Assembly (NCBI GenBank): GCA_021464415.1
Contig: CM038471.1
Location: 11,373,386-11,437,385, forward strand
Length of the DNA: 64,000 bases
Direction of reading: 5' to 3'
Origin: Lonicera japonica
Taxonomy: Eukaryota; Streptophyta; Magnoliopsida; Dipsacales; Caprifoliaceae
Part shown: piece after piece, positions 1-10,553 of the stretch
Layout of the letters: each line of letters begins with the position of its first letter
Position numbering within the stretch: position 1 is the first letter of the stretch
The notes under the pieces: generated by a model
Told to the model about the DNA's origin: nothing
Database searches by the model: none
Seen by the model: only the letters and a program-made list of their open reading frames with translations
Made by a program: the position numbers and the translations under genes

Positions 1-1999
1 TTTGTTCACCGGCTATTTCATTGCATATGTTACATATATATAGAGCTAGATTATAAAGAAGGATTCGCCACTTTAACAAAAAGAAGGGATTTCTATTTTG
101 GGTAAAAAATAGATGAAGTGAGTAGAACACCTCAACTAAATTTCTTAAAAATAATTCAACCTGTAGTTCATCTCTACAAATTCAACCTATAGATCATCTC
201 CACTAAATTTGTAGAATGATCTATGTAGTGATAATCATGTCACCCACTTCTAGGTTAAAATTTTATTATGAATATTTTTAATGAAATTTGGTAAATATGA
301 GTGTACTATTCATCATACAGATCATCTCTACAAATTTTCATGAAAAAAATAAAATCCATCTAGTTACTCCTCTAAATGGGAATCCCTTCTTTTTGTTATA
401 TATATATTCTTTTTATTTTTGAGGTGTGTGTTCATGACAGGATTTGATTTTATACTTATATATAGAATAAGCCAAAAAGATGTTCTTCAATGCTATCCGC
501 AATAATGACTATTAAGCTTATTTAGCAAAAATGGGAATGGATATTGTGAACGTAAAACCCTCTATTTTTGGAGGGTCTCTTAGACAATATTTTAATACCA
601 TATCATCATTTTATTTATGTATTTTTCTTTTTTCAAGTTTTTAATTATTTTTAACTTTTATTTTATGATTTTTTTAATAGAAATAATATTATTGAAAAAT
701 ATGAATCATGACTACTATTAATTGATTTTATGATTTTTTTTAAAAAAAAATAAATAATCTATTGCACAATTTCATTGTAGATTTTAAAAAAATAAATTGT
801 CCATCATCAAAAAACTCTGTTACAACAAGTAAGAAAGACATTGTTACATGTACATGGTTTGGAGCTATCCAATTCATTTACACCATTAACTAGGAAACAT
901 AGAGACTCTTAAGAAGTTGACATGTCCGTACATGGTTTGAGCTATCCAATTCACTTAAACCATTATCTGGGAAACATGGACACTGCTAAGAAGTGGACGT
1001 GTCAGCGTCATACTTGTGTCAGACAGCGACACTTAGTTAGTACTTTCAGCAGGATTCAAATTCTTATAGTGCAGGATTGATTTGACCACTCCGAGCTCAA
1101 TTAAGTTGGTTTACGTATAATTCACACTGATAGTTAAAAAAGACTAATAAACTTTTAATAGTCAGATGGCAAAAACTTTCGATAAGTTTCTTGATAACAC
1201 TTTAAAATATATTTAGTAATTTTTGTTGGTTGTGCTCTGCCAAATGGGACAGACGTACCCTAGTTAAATTCAAAATAATGATTTGAATACTTTTGATAAA
1301 ATTCATATATATATACAAATATATACCAAGTTTTATAAAACAAATTAATAGTAAAAAATAAAGTTAATATATTAAAAAATTGAATTTCTAGGCTATTATT
1401 TCCGTGGTTCTTTCTCTTCTTGTTCTTAGTGTAAGTGTTGTTTGGGGGAATGGTATTTATTGCTTGTTTCCACCGAAAGGGAAACTTTATAATTTAAAAA
1501 AAAAATAAAAAAATGATAAGGAAATTGACCACAACGCTCCCTTTCCCTCTTCTTCAGTCTTGGTGTATTAACTAATTCAGCACACCAAAATATGCCCCCC
1601 AATGGCTCAATTTGGTGTCTTATCTTTCCTTTTCTCTCTTTAAAAACTAGGAATAGTTTGTTCTTACACACTCACATGGGGGTTAGAGTGAGAATTTGAT
1701 TTGGAATTCTGGATTGATTTGGTTTGTTCTTCTTATTCCTTTCTATTTTTCTATTAATATAAAGTTCAAATTCTAGCTTTAGTTCCTTTAATATTTGTTA
1801 TCTTCTATGCAATTGCTTTATTTTGTTCCTGGCTATGCAATTGTAATATGCAATTCTTATGTATGTGTGTTGTAGGACTGAATTTTTTTTCCTTTCTTCA
1901 CAAAACAAAAAATTCTTATGTATGTTTTTGAATTTATGATCCAGGTGATGAATAATTTACACGAAATAAAACCAAGTGCCATCGGTTACCCCTGGTGGT
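1..1999. other. 5' flank of unit 1, no gene; start of the tandem duplication
   Basis: I see no gene here. The stretch is AT-rich and matches the flank of the second TNL starting near 24805, for example the 'ggctatttcattgcatatgtta' type start, the foldback element at 74-398, and a run of short related blocks near 840-1000 that contain 'tttggagctatccaattca'. The blocks near 840-1000 recur three times in unit 2 (26290-26530). The last part (1600-1999) is the TNL leader region with CT-rich and T-rich tracts. The window starts inside the duplicated unit. Confidence 0.7.
74..398. repeat. Foldback MITE, unit 1 copy
   Basis: The ends are inverted repeats: 'taacaaaaagaagggattt' on the left and its reverse complement on the right, about 17 bases long. 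Inside are oppositely oriented copies of a block like 'gatcatctccactaaattt'. A paralogous copy lies at 24867-25162, so it was present before the tandem duplication. The superfamily is unclear because I cannot define a target-site duplication. Confidence 0.6.
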
Positions 2000-2000
2000 A

Positions 2001-2009
2001 CTATAAAGG
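2001..2009 (+). promoter_or_regulatory. Probable TATA box of the TIR leader
   Basis: 'ctataaagg' lies 190 bp upstream of the ATG at 2198 and is followed by a purine-rich leader. The same element ('aatataaagg') lies near 28564, about 185 bp before the TNL-2 ATG. The equivalent segment is missing ahead of TNL-1. Function is inferred from sequence and conservation only. Confidence 0.5.
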
Positions 2010-2197
2010 GAGGAGTACTAGCAGTTGTACATTGTAGTATTTTCTAGCGAGAGATTAAGAGCAAGAATAAGAGTAGTAGTGTCGTTCTTCATTTTGAGTT
2101 GAGACTTAGGGAGTTCGATCTGTTCCCATCAATCCACATATCCTTCTTTTCTAACTCATTCACTCACTGAAGCTTAGCTTTAGAATTAAGCAAAAGT

Positions 2198-2458
2198 ATG
2201 GTAACAATTGAAGAGGTTTCGGAAGTAGAAGCTGCTGCTTCTTCTTCATCTTCTTCGGCAGGATATCATCATAGGTGGAAGTACAACGTATTCTTAAGCT
2301 TTCAAGGGGAAGACGCTAGGAAGAGTTTCGTTGATCATCTCTACTCTACTCTTGTAAGGAGTCGCATCTACACATTCAAGGACGACGAGAGGCTCGAAAC
2401 AGAGGAATCAATCTCACCCGCCCTCCCCAAAGCCATTGAGGAATCGAGCTTTGCCTAA
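2198..2458 (+). pseudogene. Truncated TIR-domain fragment
   Basis: An 86-codon reading frame matches the first half of the TIR exon of TNL-1 (N-terminal Ser-rich stretch, then the start of the TIR fold with a 'YNVFLSFQGEDARKSF' motif). It stops right after 'SSFA', where the paralogues continue with the betaB-alphaC part of the TIR, so the domain lacks the WCLxEL helix with the catalytic Glu. The usual SFRGED motif is changed to SFQGED. A leader with a TATA-like box precedes it. It is best read as a partial gene copy made by local duplication. A short TIR-only peptide is possible but lacks half the fold. Confidence 0.8.
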
Positions 2459-3144
2459 ATAATGAGCAGAATACTAATCCTGCCTAAATAAATACCTACG
2501 ATTTAAATGTTTCCAGCACTAGATTCTAATCAGGGATTTTCCCCCAAATGGCTCAATTTGGTGTCTTATCTTTCTTTTTCTCTCTTTAAAAACTACAAAT
2601 AGTTTGTTCTTACACACAGAAGGGGTTAAAGTGAGAATTTGATTTGGAATTCTAGATTGATTTGGTTTGTTATTCCTATTCAATTCCTTTCGATTTTTCT
2701 AATAATATAAAGAGCTGAATTGATGTACTGTACTGATCCTGCCTAAATAAATACCTACAATTTTAACGTTTCCAGGACTAGATTCTAATCGGGGATTTGC
2801 CCCCGATGGCTCAATTTGGTGTCTTATCTTTCTTTTTCTCTCTTTAATAACTAGGAATAGTTTGTTCTTACACTCACACACAGGGGTAAGAACTGGATTG
2901 ATTTGGTTTGTTCTTCTTATTCCTTTCCATTTTTTTATTAATATAATGTTCAAATTCTATTGAATGATCAATTTGGAATTTTGGATTGATTTTGGTTCCT
3001 TATTTCTATGAGCCCCTTTTTTTTATGTATGTGTGTTGTAGGACTGAAATTTGTTTTCGTTTTCTTCACAAAACAAAAAGTTCTTATGTATGTCTTTGAA
3101 TTTATAATCCAGGTGATGAATAATTTACACGAGTTAAAACCAAG

Positions 3145-3160
3145 TGCCATCAGTTTGTTG
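3145..3160 (+). other. Junction where TNL-1 has lost its TATA-bearing leader segment
   Basis: In the TNL-2 flank (28540-28660) about 105 bp separate 'aagtgccatcagtt' from 'cttcattttgagttg'. This stretch contains the TATA-like box and the purine-rich start of the leader. In TNL-1 the two flanking blocks are joined directly at about 3154. The sequence after the junction is otherwise closely similar. Confidence 0.75.
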
Positions 3161-3258
3161 TTCTTCATTTTGAGTTGAGACTGAGGGTGTTCTGTTCCCA
3201 TCAATCTAAATATCTTTTTCTCACTTACTGAAGCTTAGCTTTAAAATTAAGTTAAAGT

Positions 3259-3791
3259 ATGGTAACCATTGAAGAGGTTTCGGAAGTAGAAGATGCTGCT
3301 TCTTCTTCTTCTTCCTCTTCGGCAGAAGATCATCATATTCATAGGTGGAAGTACGATGTATTCTTAAGCTTTCGAGGGGAAGATACTAGGAAGACTTTCG
3401 TTGATCATCTCTACTCTGCTCTTAAAAGGAGTGGCATCTACACATTCAAGGACGACGAGAGGCTTGAAACAGGGGAATCAATCCCACCAGCCCTCCTCAA
3501 AGGCATCGAGGAATCGAGCTTTGCTGTCGTCGTTTTCTCCAAAAACTATGCTTCTTCATGGTGGTGTTTAGTTGAGCTTGTGAAGATTATGGAATGTAGT
3601 AGTAAATCACCAAAGGGACAAACAGTTATCCCAGTCTTCTACGACGTCAAGCCTTCGGATGTACGGGAGCAGAAAGGGCATTTTGGAGAAATGTTTCGCA
3701 AACACGACTCGGACAAGGTCGAAATCTGGAGAAAAAATCTTGAAGACGCAGCAAACTTGTCTGGATTGGAATTGAACAAAACGGCGGATGG
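3259..3791 (+). CDS. TNL-1 exon 1: TIR domain
   Basis: This exon encodes residues 1-177 of a TIR-NBS-LRR immune receptor. After a Ser-rich N-terminus comes a full TIR domain (about residues 30-175) with 'YDVFLSFRGEDTRKTF' and 'WWCLVELVKIMEC', the latter containing the Glu that is catalytic in TIR NADases. TIR domains of active plant NLRs cleave NAD+ to make signals for EDS1 complexes (family knowledge). The ATG is the first in frame and is shared by all three TIR copies here. The exon ends at a GT at 3792 in phase 2; reading on gives a stop at 3793-3795. The split Gly codon joins exon 2 to give the usual 'DGHESKFID' linker. No lesion is seen in this exon. Confidence 0.9.
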
Positions 3792-4461
3792 GTAAACTAA
3801 TCCTACTCCTATATGCTCATACTTCATAATTAACTTCAATTATATATATATATTCTATTATTTTTTATTTAAGGTGCCCTTTGATTGCACTTAAGTCTTA
3901 AATGGTGGTCCATTCAGAACTATGAGGTTTTAAATCAGTGTGGTGGGTAAAAATATCAGATCTGAACACTTTACATACCCGATCATGATTGTTAACATCC
4001 TCAGATTCTCCCTGGAAAAAGTACATGAAGATCATCTCGATTTATTCGTGCAATCACAAATTTAGGGGTGTCAAATGCAGCCATAAAAAACAGATCAAGG
4101 ACACTATTTATGTAGCACAAATTTTATGAGAGTTGGCCCAGCTCCTCACTAGAAATTATGTTATCAAAATAAACAATCTTCTTTCTGCATGTGAATAAAC
4201 TCTTACAGACGAGGAAAGCCTCTTCTCATTTTGATTACACTATTATTTAGAAGTAGCTTCACTATTCAGAAACTTGATGTATTGTGTTCTTATTCTTGAT
4301 CTATTTACTGATACATTAAGCCATGTTGTGACTATATATTCACAATAAATTTTGAACCAAAGAACAAAAGATAAAAATTAAAAACAAACAAACCATGTCA
4401 TATATAATCATTCTATGTTTCTTTACTATATTTTCTTATTCACATCCTTTATAATCTACAG
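3792..4461 (+). other. TNL-1 intron 1
   Basis: A 670-bp intron with GT at 3792 and AG at 4460-4461. It is AT-rich with no coding content. It aligns with intron 1 of TNL-2 up to the base where the CACTA element entered the paralogue, and so serves as the unfilled reference site. Confidence 0.8.
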
Positions 4462-5556
4462 GCATGAATCGAAATTTATCGACCGAATTGTCCAAAAGAT
4501 TTGGAGTAAACTCCCATCTAAAATTAAAGTTGAAGATGAGGGTCTAGTTGGAATGAAGTCCCGTATAGAGGAGGTGACATTGTTGTTGGGTGAAGAGTCC
4601 AATGTTGTTCGCACTGTGGGCATATGGGGATTGAGTGGAATAGGCAAGTCAACTTTAGCAAGGGCCATTTATGGTCAAATTAAAGATCGGTTTGAAGTTG
4701 CCTGTTTTCTTGATGAAGTTGGAGAAGCGTCAAAGAAGGATGGTCTCAGAGGTTTACAGCAGCGCCTTCTTTCCGGAACCCTAGGGGAGAAGGATTTGCA
4801 GATAGCAAATGATATGGATGGAATTGCATTAATGAAGACAAGGTTGCGGTCTAGAATGGTTCTCCTTGTTCTTGACGATGTTGATAGTTCAGAGCAATTA
4901 GAAGCTTTAGCTGGAAGTCATGAGTGGTTTCATCCAGGGAGTAGAATTATAATAACTACTAAGGATAGAAAACTGCTTATTGAGCATAATGAAGTCCAAA
5001 TACATGATGCGAGTTTATTAGATTATGGTGAAGCTACTAAGCTATTCCGTTGGAAGGCCTTTAATGATATGTGTCCTGCAGAAGATTTTGAGAAGCTCTC
5101 AGTTGAAGTTATAAAGTATTCTGGTTGCCTTCCTTTAGCTCTTGAAGTCTTGGGTTCCGCATTATACGGCGAAAATTTGGAGTTTTGGAAAGCTTTATTG
5201 AAAAAACTAAGGAAAGTAGGCCCAGATGGCAATATTCTTAAAAAACTAAAAATAGGTTTTGATGGTTTAGAAGAAAGCTTGCAAAATACCTTCCTAGATA
5301 TTGCATGTTTCTTCGAAGGATGGGACAAAGAACGTGTAACAAGAATACTTGACAGTTTTGATTTTTACCCAAATCATTCCATACCTATTCTTGTTCATAA
5401 ATCATTGATACATTGTTTATATGGTTTGGTTCGTATGCATCAATTGATACGAGAAATGGGTCGACATATTGTTAGTAAGAATTTTCCTCGAGAGCCTGGG
5501 AAGTATAGCAGGTTGTGGGATACAGCGACGTTGAACATGTATTAACAAGAAGCACG
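4462..5556 (+). pseudogene. TNL-1 exon 2: NB-ARC domain with a 1-bp deletion near its end
   Basis: This encodes the nucleotide-binding switch of the receptor. In order: linker 'FIDRIVQKIWSKL', P-loop 'GIWGLSGIGKST' (residues about 231-242), Walker B/kinase-2 'LLVLDDVD' (about 312-319, TIR-type), RNBS-B 'GSRIIITTKD', GLPL 'GCLPLALEVLGSAL', RNBS-D 'FLDIACFFEG' and the MHD position as 'MHQ' (503-505). The paralogue shows one base more between 5520 and 5527; the loss shifts the frame and gives TAA at 5543-5545, so exons 1-2 encode 538 residues. With that base the frame would run to the GT at 5557. It could be a TIR-NB product, a recent pseudogene or an assembly error. Confidence 0.88.
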
Positions 5557-5721
5557 GTGAGAAGTTCTTTAAACTAAAGATTCGACCCTCCATTTGAATT
5601 GCAATTAGCAAGAAGGAAATATAATAATAAATTAATGTACTAATAATTATATGTACGTGTATATGTTTCTTCGGTTACTAATTATATATATACTGGATTT
5701 TTTTTTATTTGTGGTTGTTAG
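5557..5721 (+). other. TNL-1 intron 2
   Basis: A 165-bp AT-rich intron, GT at 5557 and AG at 5720-5721. It contains 'gaaggaaatataataat', the unfilled site for the Helitron found in the paralogue. Confidence 0.8.
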
Positions 5722-6000
5722 GGTACAGAGAACATTGAAGGCATATTGTTGCGTCCCCACGAACGAGAATACACAATTGAAATGGGGACTAAAGCCTTTA
5801 GAAAGATGACCAAACTAAGATTACTGGAAATTCATAATGCTCGCATTCCTAAAGGTCCTGATTATCTTCCGGATGAACTTCGGTGGATTGATTGGGACAA
5901 ATATCCTTCAAATTCTCTGCCAGCAATGTTTGAAGCAGATGTTCTTGTTGGACTTCAACTACGTTACAGTAGGCTTAAACAACTTTGGGAGGGAAGAACG
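5722..6000 (+). CDS. TNL-1 exon 3: NB-ARC to LRR linker and first LRR
   Basis: A 93-codon exon, phase 0 at both ends in the unshifted frame. It opens with 'GTENIEGILL', the typical start of exon 3 in TNL genes, continues through 'AFRKMTKLRLLEI' and ends with 'LKQLWEGRT', the conserved TNL first-repeat (LRR_3 type) pattern. It is intact, but lies after the frameshift stop in exon 2, so it is not translated in the predicted product. Paralogous exon 3 of TNL-2 is seven codons longer after 'GILL'. Confidence 0.85.
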
Positions 6001-6827
6001 GTAAAATTTTCAATTCTATATATATATTCCCTCCCTCTCTCCGTCTCAAATTAAGTACGTATTCATTTTGATTTCAACACTTTTTTAAAGATATACACAA
6101 TAACTTTAACCTAATCAATATATGGTTAAGGATTAAATTTATTTATTTAACTATAGTAAAATTTGGTACATCAATTATGTCATACAATAAAGTTTCTTGT
6201 GCTCATCACAGACGTGTATGATTAAAATGTAAGGAGATTTAAAAAAAAACAAAAAAAAAAAAAAAAAAAACAAAAAAAAAACTATTAAGTAGTTCTGAAG
6301 GCTGGGTAACAAAGTATCATGTTTTGTGGTTAAGACTTAAGTAAATTCTAATCTACTTTCATGTTTTGGGGAAAAGAACAACAGATAATAAGGTGAAAAT
6401 TGGAAATGAAAAATATAGGGTAAATTACCAAAAAATATAATGTACTTTACCCGATTTTACAATTTGGGTAACGTACAATTTTTTCGACATTAGAAACATT
6501 GTGGCTCATAGAAGAAAACAGTAAGGGTAGAATATAATCTATTATGAGATTTGGTACATACTCTCTTAATTTATGATTTTTTGAAAGATAGAGCCAAGCT
6601 CTTAATTAAATTTTTGAAAGTTACCTTAACATACGAAGTATTAAAAACAAAAAATGAATATGCTGATATAGTTAATACATGTTAAAATAGAAAAACAAAT
6701 CCAATTTACTTGGTTTAGTTAATTCGGCTATTTACCTTGACTGAATAAACTTATAGAAAACATATTGTTAATTGTTTTACTCCCAACTAATTTTTTAGCT
6801 GTTCATATATGTATATATATATAACAG
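6001..6827 (+). other. TNL-1 intron 3
   Basis: An 827-bp intron, GT at 6001, AG at 6826-6827. It contains an A-rich tract (about 6240-6283) and no coding sequence. The paralogous intron in TNL-2 has grown to about 14.9 kb by insertion. Confidence 0.8.
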
Positions 6828-7904
6828 AAGAAGAAGCTGAAAAATCTTAAATACGTCAACCTTAGTGATTCGCGAAACCTAGTTGGGATTTCACACTTGG
6901 GAGAGGCCTATAATCTTGAGGAACTGATTCTTCAAGGGTGTACGAGTTTGGTAAAGGTTGACTTGTCTATTGGACTTTTCAAAAAGCTTGTTTGCTTAAA
7001 TTTGGCTGGGTGTGAGAAACTTAGAAGCCTTCCAGACGCTATTTCCTGGAAATCTCTTGAGGTTCTCAATCTTTCTGGCTGCGTCAAACTTCAAAAGTTC
7101 CTGGATATCTGTGAAAATATGGACAAATTATTGCAGCTACATTTGGGAGAAACCGCTATAAAAGAGCTACCCTCGTCAATTGTTCACATGCCCAACCTTG
7201 TTTTGATAGATTTACGTCGTTGCAAAAATCTTATGATTCTTCCGAGTACCCTTTGTACGCTGAAACATCTAAAATCACTCATTCTCTTGGACTGCTCAAA
7301 AGTGAAAAAAATACCAGAGGAGATGGGGAATTTAGAAAGTCTAGAGGAGCTTCTTTTAGACGGAACTGCTATAACAGAGCTACCACCCTCCATTGGATAT
7401 TTGAAAAATCTCAAGAAATTATCCTTATGCAAGAGTTCATCTCAATCACCAACTTCAATTTTCCAGTCTTTGTTTCAACTGAGAAAACGTCAAAAAACCA
7501 CAAGGAGTTTGGTGTTGGCTCCAATTTGGGGTTTAACTTCGTTAACATCGCTAAATCTCACTAATTGCAATTTGGAGGGAGCGATCCCCGGTTATCTTGG
7601 GTCATTGTTCTCTTTGGAAAAGTTGTGTCTTGGAGGAAACAATTTTGAAAATCTACCAAGCCTGAATCAACTTTCTAAACTTGCACACCTTGAGTTGAGT
7701 CATTGCAAAATGCTTCGAGAACTGCCGGAGCTTCCGTCGAGATTACATAGATTGTTTGCAAATGACTGTGCGTCATTGAGAGTCTCTGCGGATCGATTTG
7801 CCATGTGCAAAATTGAGTATAGTTGGTTCCAGGATTGCATGAAATTGCTCGATTATGGAGAGAGTGAGATTGTAGCTAGCACACTATTTCAGCAAATGCT
7901 TGAG
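6828..7904 (+). CDS. TNL-1 exon 4: leucine-rich repeat block
   Basis: A 359-codon open exon with roughly ten plant TNL-type LRRs, for example 'LVCLNLAGCEKLRSLP', 'LEVLNLSGCVKLQKF' and 'LAHLELSHCKMLRELPELP'. It ends with the usual post-LRR 'NDCASLRVSADRFAMC' stretch. LRRs in this class bind pathogen effectors and hold the NB-ARC switch off (family knowledge). The start follows 'ataacag' at 6827. The likely donor is GAG|gttctc at 7905; without splicing, a TAA follows at 7914-7916. The exon has no internal stop, so it has not been relaxed for long. Confidence 0.85.
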
Positions 7905-8024
7905 GTTCTCTATTAACTTCTATATAAACATACTTATATATTTTTGGTGTGAGTATATATGTAATATATATATAGTGTTTTTATTGATTGTGCAGCTTCA
8001 CTATATTATCTTGTAGGTGCATAG

Positions 8025-8582
8025 AAGCCACAGGCAGACCATTACCCAGTCACTGAAAACATCATACTTCCGGGAAGAGTTATTCTAGAGTGGTTCTGCA
8101 ATCACACTTTTACGGGGGATGCAGTTTTGTTGAAGCTGCCTCGCACTTCTACAGGAATAGTCGTTACTCCAATGTGCTATAACTATTTTGTCATTTTGGA
8201 AGTGATAAAAGTCAAATCATGTAACTTGTCTGCATATGACGAAATGCAGCTTGATCTATATTCAAGCCTTATGGACCTGCAATATGACAGCAGGAACACG
8301 GTTGAAGTGGAGTTAATGTTCACGATGCCTTGTGATGGCCACTCACACCCAATACCTAGAACATCAACTGTCCTCATGAATACAAGCAACATTACTTGCC
8401 TGGAGCATACGATTATGGGCTGCGGAAATTACAAAGACCTCATTCACTATGAAGCAAGCAGGAACTGCCATAGGTGCAAGCAAGGTGAACTTGAGGTAGG
8501 TATAAGATCATTAAGCCCAGATAGAGTGGTGGTGAAAAAGTGGGGGGTACGTCCAATATTCAAGGATAATTATGAAGAATAA
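8025..8582 (+). CDS. TNL-1 exon 5: post-LRR C-terminal domain
   Basis: A final exon with 'ILPGRVILEWF' followed by a beta-rich C-JID-like domain and ending with 'VVKKWGVRPIFKDN' before TAA at 8580-8582. C-JID domains contact effectors beside the LRR in TNL receptors (family knowledge). The acceptor equivalent to that of TNL-2 is AG at 8015-8016, but using it leads to an early in-frame stop, because a net 4-bp difference follows. The AG at 8023-8024 restores the frame, and I chose it. Relative to TNL-2 this copy has about 27 extra residues near 8240-8310. The true acceptor needs transcript evidence. Confidence 0.7.
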   Translation, partial: KPQADHYPVTENIILPGRVILEWFCNHTFTGDAVLLKLPRTSTGIVVTPMCYNYFVILEVIKVKSCNLSAYDEMQLDLYSSLMDLQYDSRNTVEVELMFTMPCDGHSHPIPRTSTVLMNTSNITCLEHTIMGCGNYKDLIHYEASRNCHRCKQGELEVGIRSLSPDRVVVKKWGVRPIFKDNYEE

Positions 8583-8793
8583 GTAGATTATTGAAATATG
8601 TACTGAGGTGGGTAAAGCTGCATTGTTACATGTGCGGATGTCTTCTCTTCTCTTCTATTTATTATATATATTAAGCAGGTAACTTTTACTACCTCGTTAA
8701 TTTCTTTTCTTACCTACATTTAACGCTTCCTTCCATCTCTTACAATATTTTTATAGAAAATTAGTCTAAGGTACAATATTTTTTAAATGGATT
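8583..8793. other. TNL-1 3' flank
   Basis: Non-coding 3' flank matching the flank of TNL-2 (56684-56870), including 'ttctatttattatatatatta'. No clear polyadenylation signal can be assigned with confidence. Confidence 0.6.
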
Positions 8794-10309
8794 TACTCAA
8801 GGACACACATTTTTAGCACATTGTTTTAAGGACAGACGTTTTAAAAAAAAGATCATGTTTTGTTAAAAGTCCTAGTTATTTTTTAATATTTTTAATTATG
8901 TTAATATTATTAGTTTTGTACGCTTTATCTATGTTACCCTTCTTACATATTTTTTTTAGATCAAAAGAACACTAGACCCTTCCATTTTACCAACAAAACA
9001 CTAGAGATAATGAATTGAGATAACTATTATCATCCTATGGATTAGGATAAATTATCATCTTAGATATAGAGATTTTTTTTAAATTTACTCAAACTCCTTT
9101 TACCTTATTTCTCACCAATTGATTAAACTCCATTTTTATATTAAATGTTTTTGTAAAATGTGCCTTTTAAATTAAAGGCTATGTTCCATAAAATGTGCCC
9201 TACTTTTTCTTTTAATCTATCTATTAGAATAGTGTTTTTAAAGTTTAAGGGAGTAGAATTAGTTGAATGCATCCAAGGGCCAAAATTATAGTTGCAACGA
9301 GGAAACTATACACGATGTGAATGAGGATTTCATTGCGAAGTTTAATCAAAAGATCAATTAAGGACGGGTCTAAGGTATATTTGAGGTCTTTATTTTTTTT
9401 GTTTTTGTTATTTGGTTTGTTTTTAAATTAATTGTGTGGGTTGGGGACTATTTTTGATGTGGGTTATGTTTGAGAAATATATGTAATGTTACTTTGCATA
9501 TCCTTTTTATGGAGTTTAAAAATTGCTAGCCCATATATGTAAGTTCAATTTTCCTATCTTTCGCTTCTTTTCTTGTTTTATGTTTGTTCCTTCAATTGAA
9601 TTTTTATATGTAATATGGTTATATTTTGTATATAATATGCCTATATATATATATATATGCACCTTAATATGCCTATGTAACTTAATATGTTTGCTCGTAT
9701 TTGAAACTTAATATGCCTCATATATTTGAGTTAAATTTTATTAACATTTGTGTGCATGAAAAGATTACTATTTTTTGCATGTAATTGTTCACACACGCAT
9801 ATACATATTCATTTACAAAATTATTTTTGTATGAATAAATATTATATATTAAAATGTCTAATGAATTATAAATTTATGTTAATATTATGAAAACGTAATT
9901 TTAGGGTATAATTTCGATAATATCCTTTAAGTCGGATTTTAAATTTTGAATCAATTTTTAATGGTTTGACTTGTAACTTTTCAATTTGAATTCAAATTAT
10001 ATTCTAAACATTTTCCATATTTTTAGGGAACTGAATTTATGTTAGAATTAAATTATAATTTGTTTTTAAATTTTGAATTTATTTGAATCATTTGACTTCA
10101 TGTTTTTCAATTTGAGTGATTTAAATTTTGAATAAAATTTCTATTAGAATTCAATTCTAGTAAAGGCTATTATGGAAATTTTCAGATTTTGTTTCTAGTT
10201 TTATTATTTATTAATTTTAATATTTATAATTGTCCTTCTATCTAAAATTTGTCCTTTTGTTAAATGTTTGGCCTTCAAACAATTGATCAAAAATATGTGT
10301 CCTTAAGTA
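8794..10309. mobile_element. Non-autonomous TIR transposon, about 1.5 kb
   Basis: The ends are inverted repeats: 'tactcaaggacacacattt' on the left, and on the right the reverse complement of 'tacttaaggacacatattt'. The whole interval is missing from the otherwise matching 3' flank of TNL-2, which supports an insertion after the tandem duplication or a precise loss. The interior is AT-rich with no transposase frame. The target duplication is not clear, so the superfamily is left open. Confidence 0.55.
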
Positions 10310-10356
10310 GATAGAGAATCATACTTTTGTTCTTTAAACCAAAAGTCCCTAATTTA

Positions 10357-10553
10357 TATATTACATAAGACCTATATGAAGTTTTTACAATAATCTTATA
10401 AATTTAACGAATTATTAATTTAGAACATTATCTTAAGTTGGGACGAACAAAAAATATTATTTAATTGATGTTATTAATTAATCAGACATTAAATTATTGA
10501 GGTTCTACATTACCTAAGTAAATGAAAGGGGGAAAAAGGAGGAAAAACTTGAG
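10357..10553. repeat. Segment inverted relative to the paralogous flank
   Basis: This stretch matches 56877-57077 only as the reverse complement (for example 'ttgaggttctacattac' here against 'aatgtagaacctcaa' there), while the sequence to its right is collinear in both units. Short AT-rich inverted copies of 'aatttata' flank it. It could be a MITE inserted in opposite directions or a small inversion. Confidence 0.6.

Larger units (their letters stand above)
1600..2945 (+). repeat. Triplicated TNL leader block
   Basis: A block beginning 'ggctcaatttggtgtctta' and running through a T-rich tract to 'tttggtttgttcttcttattcc' occurs near 1603, 2548 and 2808. It is the upstream leader region of these TIR genes. 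The extra copies between the truncated TIR (2198) and TNL-1 (3259) indicate successive local duplications, with the first TIR copy cut short at one junction. Confidence 0.65.

Noticed and set aside
4415..4461. ATG at 4415 as the start of a separate NB-ARC gene
   Set aside because: The bases 4415-4461 are intron 1 read-through. The AG at 4460-4461 joins perfectly in phase with the TIR exon, as in other TNL genes.
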